In this document: positions 43,388 through 52,474 of the stretch, in pieces
Layout of the letters: each line of letters starts with the position of its first letter
Numbering within the stretch: the first letter of the stretch is position 1
Assembly: GCA_963823845.1 (NCBI GenBank)
Contig: CAWGND010000013.1
Location: 186,001 to 250,000, forward strand
Reading direction: 5' to 3'
Length of the DNA stretch: 64,000 nt
Origin: Alloacidobacterium sp963823845
Lineage (GTDB): Bacteria > Acidobacteriota > Terriglobia > Terriglobales > Acidobacteriaceae
Translations under genes and position numbers: made by a program
The notes under the pieces: generated by a model
Database searches by the model: none
Seen by the model: the letters and a program-made list of their open reading frames with translations, nothing else
Told to the model about the DNA's origin: nothing

Positions 43388-46300
43388 GTGGCGAAGCGGC
43401 GAACAAAGGAGACGGTGCAGGCTGATGCGGGCGCCGGCGATGTTCTACAACTCTTCCATCCGGTTACAGCGGAGTGGTTTCGCGCCGTGTTTGACAGGCC
43501 CACCTCGCCGCAGTGTCTCGGCTGGCCTGCTATCGCGCAGGGTGAGAGCACTCTGATTCTTGCTCCGACAGGAACTGGGAAGACACTGACGGCTTTCCTC
43601 TGGTGTCTCGATCGGCTCATGCTCCGACGCCGCGATGGAGAAGCGGAGGGCTGCCGCATCGTTTACATCAGCCCGCTCAAAGCGCTTGCGGTTGACGTGG
43701 AGCGTAACCTGCGCTCGCCTCTGGCGGGAATCGCAAACGTCGCTCGAAAGCGAAGTATAGAGGTACATGAACCCGCGATCAGCGTGCGCACTGGCGACAC
43801 GCCACAGAAAGAGCGCAGCCGCTTTCGCCGCCATCCTGCGGAAATACTGATCACAACTCCTGAATCACTGTATCTGCTCCTGACTTCAGAGTCGGCGGCA
43901 TCTTTACGCACCGTCGATACGGTGATCGTCGATGAAATCCACGCTCTCGTCCCAACCAAGCGCGGAGCGCATCTTGCTCTCAGTCTGGAGCGCCTCGAAG
44001 CGATCACAGAAAAGCGCATCCAGCGCATCGGTCTTTCCGCCACGCAGCGTCCGCTTGAGGAAGTGGCGCATTTTCTGGCGGGCTGCGAGCCAAAACGAAC
44101 GGCAGCAAAGAAAAGGTCAGACAGCATCGCCATGCTTGAGAAAGAATGGACATCTGATGCAGAGGGGGAAGAGGGAGTCCGCTCTCCGGCATTTCGTCCG
44201 GTCACCATCATCAATGCCAGCGAGCCGAAAAAGCTTGAGCTTCGAATCGAAGTTCCAGTCGAGGACATGGCCAGGCTGGGCCAGCAGGTGGATATACCGA
44301 GCGGTGCCGCTTCGCAAGGTCCCAAGCGTACCTCCATCTGGAGCGCGATTCATCCCCGGCTTCTTGAAATCGTCCGCGAACGACAGTCCACGATCATCTT
44401 CGTCAACAATCGCCGCATTGCCGAACGGCTAGCGGGCGCGCTCAACGAGCTTGCCAATGAGCCAATTGCGCGCGCGCATCATGGATCGCTCGCCGCCTCA
44501 CAACGCGCAGAAATCGAGGAGCAGCTTAAGGCGGGCGCCATCAAGGCGCTCGTCGCCACATCGACGTTGGAACTAGGCATCGATATGGGGGCCGTCGATC
44601 TTGTCATTCAGGTCGAAGCGCCGCCTTCCGTTGCCAGCGGCATGCAGCGCATCGGACGGGCAGGCCATCAGGTAGGTGCGGCAAGCGAAGGAATCATCTT
44701 TCCCAAATATCGTGCCGACCTGGTTGCCTGTGCTGCTGTTACGCGCGCGATGCACGAAGGACTGGTCGAGTCAACGCGCTACCTGCGCAACCCGCTCGAT
44801 GTGCTCGCGCAGCAGATTGTTGCGACCGTCGCGCAGCCGCCGCGCGCCTCCATTCCTCGAAAAAAAGGCCAGCCGCCCACCAATGCCGAAATCTCAGTCG
44901 CCGATATGTTCCACATCGTCACGAATGCGGCGCCGTTTGCATCGCTTAGCCGCGGCGCGTTTGACGGTGTGCTCGACCTGCTCGCAGGTCGCTACCCATC
45001 GGACGAATTTGCCGAGCTGCGGCCCCGCATTACCTGGGATCGGGTACATGACATCATCACGCCGCGCGAAGGCGCAAAGAGTCTGGCCATTCTCAATGGC
45101 GGCACGATTCCCGATCGTGGTCTTTATGGCGTCTTTCTGTCCGGCAATGAGGGAAAGCCGGTTCGCGTAGGTGAACTTGACGAAGAGATGGTCTTTGAAA
45201 GCCATAACGGAGAAACGTTCATTCTTGGCGCGTCCACGTGGCGTATCGACGAAATCACGCACGATCGCGTGTTGGTTTCACCTGCTCCGGGTGAGCCGGG
45301 CAAGATGCCCTTCTGGCATGGAGACAGCGCAGGACGGCCCCTGGAATTTGGCAAGCGCATCGGGCAGTTGATTCGCGAATTGCGAGAGATGCCAAGGAAT
45401 GCAGCGATCAGCCGTCTCGTCCGCGAACATGATCTCGATCCTATCGCTGCAGAAAATCTCATACGCTATCTCGCCGATCAGGAGATAGCCACGACCGCTG
45501 TTCCAGATGATCGAACCATTGTGATTGAGCGCGTACGCGATGAACTGGGGGACTGGCGCATCTGTGTTCTCACTCCTTTCGGCAATCGAGTGCACGCGCC
45601 ATGGGCGATGGCAATCAGCGGCAAGCTTCGCGCTGCGGGCTCGGTCGATGTGGAAACTATGTGGGCCGACGACGGATTTGTCCTGCGCTTTCCGGATACA
45701 GAAGCCCCGCCTGATGCCGAGATGTTTTTGTTCGATCCGGCGGACGCATCGGACTTCGTTCTGCGCCAGCTCGGAGCTACAGCACTCTTCGCAGCGAAAT
45801 TTCGTGAGAGTGCAGCGCGTGCACTGCTTCTGCCGCGCCGTCGTGCGCAGGGCCGAGCGCCTCTGTGGCAGCAGCGCAAGCGAGCCTATGATTTGCTCTC
45901 GGTTGCTTCGCGCTATCCTGCCTTCCCTATGCTACTGGAGGCATATCGCGAATGCGTCAGAGATGTCTTTGATATGCCGGCATTTCTCGAAGTCTTACGT
46001 GCTATAGAGAAGCGCCAGATTCGCGTGCATGTTGCCGACTCGCGCACCCCTTCGCCGTTCGCATCGTCGCTGCTCTTCAGTTATGTGGCGAACTACATCT
46101 ATGACGGCGACGCTCCGCTGGCTGAGCGTCGCGCGCAGGCTCTTTCCATTGATCAGGAGCAGTTACAGGATTTACTCGGCGACGCTGATCTGCGCGAGTT
46201 ATTGGATGCCGATGCCATTGCCGAAGTAGAAGAGCAACTACAGATGCTGGGCGAGAGCTATCGGGCACGTTCTGCCGATGCTATGCATGATTTGTTGTTG

Positions 46301-48103
46301 CGTCTCGGCGACCTTTCCCGGGAAGAGCTTTCTCTTCGCCTTGCCTCGCAGGATCTGCTGGCCTCTCTGGATCGTCTTCAGCGCGCGAAGCGCCTGCTGG
46401 AGTTGAAAGTAGCTGGTGAGAAGCGCCTGATCGCAGTAGAAGATGCCGCCCGCTACCGCGACGCGCTCGGGATTCCTTTACCGCCAGGGCTGCCAAAGCA
46501 GTTGCTCGATCCGACGGCTTCACCGATGCTGGAGCTGATACGCCGTTACGCCCGCACGCATGGCCCGTTCACTTTGCATGAAGTTTCACATCGATTTGGA
46601 CTAGCAGAATCCCAGGTAGACACGGTGCTGCGCACGCTGGTTCTTGATGGCCGTATTGTCGAAGGCGGATTCCGCCCGGGCGGGGTGCATCGTGAATGGT
46701 GCGATGCGGAAGTTCTGCGCATGATCCGCAGAAAGTCGCTGGCGCGGTTGCGAAAAGAAATCGAACCGGTGGAACAGCAGATGGTTGCCCGGCTGGAAAC
46801 ACACTGGCAAGGCGTCCTTCAGCGAAGGCGGGGTCTCGATGCGCTGCTGGATACGATTGAAAGCCTCCAAGGAGCGCCGATTCCGGCATCTTTGCTGGAA
46901 TCCGCGATCCTGCCAGTGCGCATCGCAAAATATTCACCCTCCGATCTGGATACGCTGATAGCCGCAGGAGAAGTTGTCTGGTGCGGACTCGATCCCCTTG
47001 GAGAGCGCGATGGGCGGGTGGGGCTTTATCTTGCTGACAAACTCGCGACGCTGCTTCCTCCGGGGCCGGCTCCATCTCCCAGGGAGGCAGTAGAACCTCG
47101 CCAAGAAGCAATAATCTCGGTCTTGCAACAACGGGGAGCGCTCTTCTTCGGCGAACTGCACGAGGCTGTCGGCGGCGGATACCCAGGAGAAACGCTCGAT
47201 GCCCTGTGGAGTCTGGTATGGCAAAGGCTGGTGACAAATGACACCTTTCACGCATTACGCGCATACACAACCAAGCCATCTTCATCGCGACCGGCGAAGC
47301 GTCAACACAATGTCCAAAGTTTCCGCTCACGCAGGACCACACCACCCAGCGCTCAAGGCCGTTGGGCATTGCTTCCGAATACGGCAGTGTCCCATACGGA
47401 ATGGAGCCATGCCATCGCGCACCAGTTGCTCAGTCGATATGGTGTCGTATCTCGCGAAACAGTGACGCAGGAAATTATCCCCGGCGGCTTCAGTGCGATC
47501 TACGATGTCCTCAAAGCCATGGAGGAGAGCGGCCGCATCCGGCGCGGCTACTTCGTCGCCGGTTTGGGAGCGACGCAATTCGCACTGCCTTCCGCAGTTG
47601 ACCTACTTCGATCGTTACGCACTCATTCACAGTCGGAACGGACGGAAACTCTCGCTCTCGCTGCAACTGACCCGGCCAATCCGTATGGTGCTGTACTTCC
47701 ATGGCCAACGGTTAAGATGGAAGGTGACGAGGAAGGCAGCATGCGTTCGCTGACCCGTAGTGTGGGTGCAAGCGTCATCCTGCGGAATGGCGAACTCATC
47801 GGATATTTGCGCCGCAACAATCCTAATATTCTGGTCATTCTTCCAGCGGACGAGCCGGAACGAACCAACGCAGCGCGCGATCTTGCCGCTTTTCTTTCTA
47901 CGATGGCGCAGGAAGAAATACGCCAGGAAGGGAAAGCTCGAAATCGTGGCGGCATACTGATTTCTACGATCAACGGGCAGCCCGCGCACTTGCACCAGCT
48001 ATCTCGCTTCTTGCAGGATGCCGGATTTCAGGCCGCTCCTCTCGGTTTTAATGTGCGTCGCATTCTATCGCCGGCACAATCCGCATCGGCTGAGGTTCAA
48101 TAA
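43388..48103 (+). CDS. lhr: Lhr-type large ATP-dependent helicase
   Basis: 1571 residues from GTG 43388. Superfamily 2 motifs: Q-like Cys-Leu-Gly-Trp-Pro, Walker A APTGTGKT (59-66), DEIH near 182, SATQRP near 217, STLELGIDMG near 395, QRIGRAGHQ near 420. A winged-helix and Lhr-specific beta-barrel region follows. The C-terminal half (about 900-1571) is the long extension seen in full-length bacterial Lhr, including a sizeable DUF with repeated winged-helix-like parts. It translocates 3'-5' on DNA and is linked to repair. The glycosylase gene follows after 2 bp, a recurrent pairing. Confidence 0.93.
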   Translation: MAKRRTKETVQADAGAGDVLQLFHPVTAEWFRAVFDRPTSPQCLGWPAIAQGESTLILAPTGTGKTLTAFLWCLDRLMLRRRDGEAEGCRIVYISPLKALAVDVERNLRSPLAGIANVARKRSIEVHEPAISVRTGDTPQKERSRFRRHPAEILITTPESLYLLLTSESAASLRTVDTVIVDEIHALVPTKRGAHLALSLERLEAITEKRIQRIGLSATQRPLEEVAHFLAGCEPKRTAAKKRSDSIAMLEKEWTSDAEGEEGVRSPAFRPVTIINASEPKKLELRIEVPVEDMARLGQQVDIPSGAASQGPKRTSIWSAIHPRLLEIVRERQSTIIFVNNRRIAERLAGALNELANEPIARAHHGSLAASQRAEIEEQLKAGAIKALVATSTLELGIDMGAVDLVIQVEAPPSVASGMQRIGRAGHQVGAASEGIIFPKYRADLVACAAVTRAMHEGLVESTRYLRNPLDVLAQQIVATVAQPPRASIPRKKGQPPTNAEISVADMFHIVTNAAPFASLSRGAFDGVLDLLAGRYPSDEFAELRPRITWDRVHDIITPREGAKSLAILNGGTIPDRGLYGVFLSGNEGKPVRVGELDEEMVFESHNGETFILGASTWRIDEITHDRVLVSPAPGEPGKMPFWHGDSAGRPLEFGKRIGQLIRELREMPRNAAISRLVREHDLDPIAAENLIRYLADQEIATTAVPDDRTIVIERVRDELGDWRICVLTPFGNRVHAPWAMAISGKLRAAGSVDVETMWADDGFVLRFPDTEAPPDAEMFLFDPADASDFVLRQLGATALFAAKFRESAARALLLPRRRAQGRAPLWQQRKRAYDLLSVASRYPAFPMLLEAYRECVRDVFDMPAFLEVLRAIEKRQIRVHVADSRTPSPFASSLLFSYVANYIYDGDAPLAERRAQALSIDQEQLQDLLGDADLRELLDADAIAEVEEQLQMLGESYRARSADAMHDLLLRLGDLSREELSLRLASQDLLASLDRLQRAKRLLELKVAGEKRLIAVEDAARYRDALGIPLPPGLPKQLLDPTASPMLELIRRYARTHGPFTLHEVSHRFGLAESQVDTVLRTLVLDGRIVEGGFRPGGVHREWCDAEVLRMIRRKSLARLRKEIEPVEQQMVARLETHWQGVLQRRRGLDALLDTIESLQGAPIPASLLESAILPVRIAKYSPSDLDTLIAAGEVVWCGLDPLGERDGRVGLYLADKLATLLPPGPAPSPREAVEPRQEAIISVLQQRGALFFGELHEAVGGGYPGETLDALWSLVWQRLVTNDTFHALRAYTTKPSSSRPAKRQHNVQSFRSRRTTPPSAQGRWALLPNTAVSHTEWSHAIAHQLLSRYGVVSRETVTQEIIPGGFSAIYDVLKAMEESGRIRRGYFVAGLGATQFALPSAVDLLRSLRTHSQSERTETLALAATDPANPYGAVLPWPTVKMEGDEEGSMRSLTRSVGASVILRNGELIGYLRRNNPNILVILPADEPERTNAARDLAAFLSTMAQEEIRQEGKARNRGGILISTINGQPAHLHQLSRFLQDAGFQAAPLGFNVRRILSPAQSASAEVQ

Positions 48104-48105
48104 AC

Positions 48106-48999
48106 GTGCCCGAGGGCGATACCATTTTTCGTTCCGCCCGGGCGCTCCATCGAGCACTCGCAGGCGAGAAAGTAACAGGTTTCGAGACAGCCTATGCCTC
48201 GCTCGCGAGCGTCAATGACAATACTCCCATTGTTGGCAGGACAGTGGAGAGTGTCGAATCACGCGGCAAGTGGCTGCTCATTCATTTCTCTCGCGATCTC
48301 ATCCTGCTGACGCACATGGTCATGCACGGCAGTTGGCATATATACCGGCGTGGCGAGCGTTGGCAGCAGCCGCGAAAACAGATGCGCATTGTCATCATGA
48401 CTGAGCACTTCGAAGCGGTTGCCTTTGAAGTGTATGTAGCGCAGTTCCACACTTCGCGCTCGCTGGAACGCCACAGCGCCCTGCCGAAACTGGGTCCTGA
48501 CCTGCTCAAGCCTTCTTTCACGCAGGATGAAGCCATGATGCGGATTCGCGCTCATCCTGAGGAGGAAGTAGCGAATGTATTGCTCAATCAGCAGGTGATG
48601 GCGGGGATCGGGAATGTTTTCAAATCCGAAATCTGCTTTGCCTGTGGCATTCATCCTTTCCGGCGAATTGCGACGCTGGCCGCGAATGAGATTCAATGGC
48701 TGCTTGATACGGCTCGCAAGCAACTCTCCGCCAACGTTGCGGAATCGTCAACCGACGGCCCCGTCACCTATTCCGGTCCTCGCCGCACTCGCCGAACGTC
48801 CGATGCAGGGGCGCGCCTGTGGGTATACGGAAGGGCGGGACGTCCATGTCGCCGCTGTGGGGCGGCCATCCTTATGCGCAAGCAGGGAATTGGGGCACGC
48901 TCTACCTATTGGTGCCCGGAGTGCCAGCCGGCGACAGAGGACAGTATGATAGCTGGCTCTGCAAACTCGGTTCAGAGTGGCGATACCGAGTACAAATAG
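48106..48999 (+). CDS. nei: Nei/Fpg-family DNA glycosylase-AP lyase
   Basis: 297 residues from GTG 48106. The N-terminus PEGDTIFRSARAL has catalytic Pro2 and Glu3 and the GDT form of endonuclease VIII-like proteins (Fpg has ELPEV). The helix-two-turn-helix segment is NQQVMAGIGNVFKSEICF. A C-terminal zinc finger has CRRCG (about 246) and CPEC. It removes oxidised bases. Two bases after lhr, it is almost surely co-translated with the helicase. The last 20 residues after the finger are low-complexity. Confidence 0.93.
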   Translation: MPEGDTIFRSARALHRALAGEKVTGFETAYASLASVNDNTPIVGRTVESVESRGKWLLIHFSRDLILLTHMVMHGSWHIYRRGERWQQPRKQMRIVIMTEHFEAVAFEVYVAQFHTSRSLERHSALPKLGPDLLKPSFTQDEAMMRIRAHPEEEVANVLLNQQVMAGIGNVFKSEICFACGIHPFRRIATLAANEIQWLLDTARKQLSANVAESSTDGPVTYSGPRRTRRTSDAGARLWVYGRAGRPCRRCGAAILMRKQGIGARSTYWCPECQPATEDSMIAGSANSVQSGDTEYK

Positions 49000-49057
49000 C
49001 TGAACGCAGCAAATGAACTGTGGTATAAGGATGCCTCACTTAGAGGAGGGTATTGTC

Positions 49058-49627
49058 ATGCGCATACTTCATTGTTGCTTCGGGTTAATTGTTTCTTGCG
49101 GTGCAGCGGCGACTTTTGCTCAGGCCTAGATTCCACTCAAAAGCGGTCTATGGGAGTCAAATATGACCTCTACGATGACCGGGATGCAGATTCCGCCGGA
49201 TATGGAGGCCCGTCTCGCACAAATGCCACCAGAGCAGCAAGAGCGCATCCGCAACATGATGGGTGGGGCGCCACACACAACTGTCACGCACAGTTGCGCC
49301 ACCAAAGAGGAGTTCGATAAATGGAACGATTCGTTTGGCCAGGATAAAGAAAAAGATGCACAGTGTTCGCACACCAATGTCACGCAGACCTCTCAGGAGC
49401 GTGCTTTTGATGTGAACTGCACTTCACCCACAGCGAAAACAACCGGACGCGTCGAGATAAATTTCGACAGCGACGAAAAAGCTCACGGTACCGTGCATAT
49501 GGTCAGAACGGCGCTGCAGGGGGCGCAAGCGATGAAGCCAATTACGATCGATATGAAGTTCGACACCCACTATATCGGCTCGGACTGCGGCAACATCAAG
49601 CCGGGAGATGCCCAAGTCATTCACTAG
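49058..49627 (+). pseudogene. DUF3617-like exported protein interrupted by an in-frame amber codon
   Basis: ATG 49058 has a strong AGAGGAGGG site and opens a signal peptide (MRILHCCFGLIVSC...ATFAQA). Codon 24 is TAG (49127-49129). The same frame then continues without break: IPLKSGLWESNMTSTMTG, the family start, and on to 49627 with four Cys (HSCATKEEF, AQCSHTN, VNCTS, SDCGN). A single C-to-T change from CAG would explain the stop. An internal ATG at 49163 could give a 154-residue product, but it would be cytoplasmic and lack the first strand. DUF3617 proteins are periplasmic and of unknown role. Confidence 0.82.
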
Positions 49628-49648
49628 ACTCTCTGGATGAAGCAGGAG

Positions 49649-52270
49649 TTATTGAGGCTGCTGGGGTTGAGGCTGTTGCTGATCGTCCCTTTTACCGCTA
49701 CCAAATAGACGGCTGAAAAACCCACGCTTTTTCTTGGGCTGCTGGGCATTTGCATCCTGGTTGTTAGCCACCGCTCCCTGCGCAGGATTAGGTGCTGAAG
49801 TCATAGGTTTGGGTGATTGAGGCACCGGTTGCTGTGCCTGAACAGCAGGAGGAGGTATCGCAGGTTTCTCGCCAATCCCAAAAATCTTCTGGAAAAGGTT
49901 TCGCTGGTCGCCGTTCGAATGGTCGCAGGTATCCGTCGGCTGCGTGCCATCCAGAAAGGCCGCTGTATAAGAATTCGGACAGGTTGCATCGGAAATGAGA
50001 TTCGTGGCCTTGTCGAGTTGTACCTCGGTCACGCCTGCCGGGGCCTCAAAACTCTTGGTGTCGGAGTATTGTGGGAGCGCCACAGCGCGCTTCATGAACT
50101 CGGCCCAGATCGGCGCTGCTGCCTTCGCTCCATCCAGCTTGATGTCGGTGTAATCATCATTTCCCACCCACACAATGCAGAGCAGGTTGGAAGTGTATCC
50201 GGCGAACCAGGAATCGTTTGAGGTGCCGGTCTTTCCCGCGGCTGGAGCAGAAAAACCCATGGCGCGGACTCCTGCTGCGGTGCCATGGTTGATTACATTT
50301 TCCAATAGACTTGTGGTGAGATATGCGACGCGCGGATCCAAGATAGGCTTGCTGGTTGGAGCATAGTCGCTAATCACGTCCCCGTTCGCGTTGCGTATGG
50401 AGGCAAGCATCCAGGGATCAATTTTGACGCCGTTGTTGGCGAAGACAGTATATGCGCCAGCCATATCAAGTGGAGTGGCGTCATAGGCTCCGATTGCGAC
50501 CGAAGGCGTCCCTCGTGCCGACTTGACGCCTGCATCGCGCGCTAATGATGCCACATTATTAAATCCAACCATCTGCGCCAAGGCAATCGTGGCAACGTTC
50601 TGCGACTGCTGTAACGCAAAGCGCGCTGTTATCTCCCCGTATTCTTCGTCGTGATAGTTGTGCGGGGTATATTCCTGGTCGCCAACCATGTAGGTTGTCG
50701 GCTCATCGTTCAATATGGTGACAGGTGTAAAGACACCGCTGAGGCCGTCGCTGTTGGTGAGCTGTGCTCCCGAAAGGCTGGTGTTGAACGCCGCCGCATA
50801 GACAAACGGCTTGAAGATCGATCCAGTCGGACGATGAGCCACGGCATGATTCAGCTGGCTCATGCCGTAGTTGCGACCACCTACAAGCGCCAGCACCTGG
50901 CCGGTGTGTGGATTCAGTGCGATCAGAGCCACTTGCGGATAAACGATATTGTCATCCACCGTTGCCGGCGCGTTCTTGGATGCGCGATGCGTGTGCAGTT
51001 TCGTTACCAGCTCATCCACGTGCTTCATGCCTTCGTTCACCGCATCGGAAGCAGCCGCTTGCAATTGGGGATCGAGCGACGTATAGATGCGCAGGCCCTG
51101 GTGGTTGTATCCCGCGTCGCCCAGCTTCTGCACAATCTGGTCGCGTACCAGGTCCACAAAATATGGAGCCTCATTCGCATCCACGCTCTGTGACGCCAGC
51201 TTCAGGGGGCTAGCCTTTGCTTCCTCGCCCTGTTCCTTGGTGATGGCTCCTGTTTCAACCATCGCGTCGAGCACAAGATTACGGCGCTCAAGCGCGCGTG
51301 CTGGGTGCCGGTATGGATTGAGACGGCTTGGACTCTGGATCAAGCCAGCCAGCAGCGCGCATTCCTGCAGGTTCAGCTGTCGCACATCTTTGCCAAAATA
51401 TGCCTGCGCAGCCTCCCCAAATCCGTTGATGGCGAAGCTGCCCTGCTGTCCCAGGGGGATCTGGTTGGCATACATCTGGAAAATCTGCTGCTTGGTAAAA
51501 CGGTGTTCCAGCTGGAAGGTAATGACAATCTCAATCAGCTTGCGCTTGAAATGCTTTTCCGGTGTCAGAAAAAACCCGCGCGCCAGCTGCATCGTGAGTG
51601 TCGATCCGCCCTGGCGGTAGCGGCCGGAGAGCAGATCGCTCCGTATGGCGCCGAGGATGCGGAAGTAGTCGACACCGCCGTGCTCAAAAAAGCGCCTATC
51701 TTCAATGGAGGTCACGGCCGGGACCAGGTAACGAGGCAGCTCATCGTAGGTCACGAGCCGCCGTTTGGTACGGTTCTGGTCGGAGAGGCCGGTTATGAGC
51801 AACGGCTCCAGTTCATAGGCGGCAAGCTTTTCGCTATTGCCATCTGTGATCTGGCTTACGGTATTGCCCTCAAAGCTGATCGTCGCGCTGTCTGGCGCGT
51901 GATACGACTGTGCTCCTGGATGTACATTGATGCTTCCGGAATTCAGCGAATAGGTACCCATGGGCGATACAGGATTGGCACCATCTTCCGTGTAGCCTGC
52001 GGAACGCAGCTCTTGCGCGACAAAACTGGCGGTCAGCTTCTGCCCCGGCCGTACCTCGCGCGGCGCAGCATAGATCTTCGCGGTATTTGTGAAAAGGGGC
52101 TTTTCCAGCCGGTCATCGACGATGTGCTTGTATTTGAAGTAGTAAAAGCTGAAGACGGCAACGCAGAAGAGAATGACAATGCCGGCCGCCACGGCTGCTG
52201 TTTTCAGGATCGTGCGGTTGAACGCTTTGCCAGACACAGATTTGGGAGCGAGTTTTACTTTCAGAGCCAA
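49649..52270 (-). CDS. Class A penicillin-binding protein (PBP1-type)
   Basis: 873 residues. One N-terminal span (about 24-46) is followed by an UB2H-like region, then the GT51 glycosyltransferase with EDRRFFEHGG (190-199) and GGSTLTMQLARG (221-232). The transpeptidase domain has SIFK (484-487), SQN (556-558) and KTGT (680-683), all intact. It polymerises and cross-links peptidoglycan at the outer face of the inner membrane. The C-terminal 80 residues are Pro/Gln-rich with a basic KKKRGFFSRLFG patch. It is most like PBP1b by the N-terminal region. It converges with the DUF3617-like gene. Confidence 0.95.
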   Translation of the reverse strand: MALKVKLAPKSVSGKAFNRTILKTAAVAAGIVILFCVAVFSFYYFKYKHIVDDRLEKPLFTNTAKIYAAPREVRPGQKLTASFVAQELRSAGYTEDGANPVSPMGTYSLNSGSINVHPGAQSYHAPDSATISFEGNTVSQITDGNSEKLAAYELEPLLITGLSDQNRTKRRLVTYDELPRYLVPAVTSIEDRRFFEHGGVDYFRILGAIRSDLLSGRYRQGGSTLTMQLARGFFLTPEKHFKRKLIEIVITFQLEHRFTKQQIFQMYANQIPLGQQGSFAINGFGEAAQAYFGKDVRQLNLQECALLAGLIQSPSRLNPYRHPARALERRNLVLDAMVETGAITKEQGEEAKASPLKLASQSVDANEAPYFVDLVRDQIVQKLGDAGYNHQGLRIYTSLDPQLQAAASDAVNEGMKHVDELVTKLHTHRASKNAPATVDDNIVYPQVALIALNPHTGQVLALVGGRNYGMSQLNHAVAHRPTGSIFKPFVYAAAFNTSLSGAQLTNSDGLSGVFTPVTILNDEPTTYMVGDQEYTPHNYHDEEYGEITARFALQQSQNVATIALAQMVGFNNVASLARDAGVKSARGTPSVAIGAYDATPLDMAGAYTVFANNGVKIDPWMLASIRNANGDVISDYAPTSKPILDPRVAYLTTSLLENVINHGTAAGVRAMGFSAPAAGKTGTSNDSWFAGYTSNLLCIVWVGNDDYTDIKLDGAKAAAPIWAEFMKRAVALPQYSDTKSFEAPAGVTEVQLDKATNLISDATCPNSYTAAFLDGTQPTDTCDHSNGDQRNLFQKIFGIGEKPAIPPPAVQAQQPVPQSPKPMTSAPNPAQGAVANNQDANAQQPKKKRGFFSRLFGSGKRDDQQQPQPQQPQ

Positions 52271-52474
52271 TGTGGACTACCACCTCCAATTCTAATGGTT
52301 AGAAGCCGTTTCGCGCCTCGATCGCTGGTGACGGCATCCCTCCCAATACAACCGAAGCCCGAATGTCGAGAGAGCCACATGTAAGACGCGGAATCGAGGA
52401 AAGAAGTAGTCTCATTGATTTCGCTGCGGTCCGAAAAGTGCCTTTTCTAACAAGGACCGCTTATTCGACGGACT

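Noticed and set aside
46569..47369. 266-codon minus-strand frame opposite lhr
   Set aside because: Antisense of a confidently assigned helicase C-terminus; no independent evidence.
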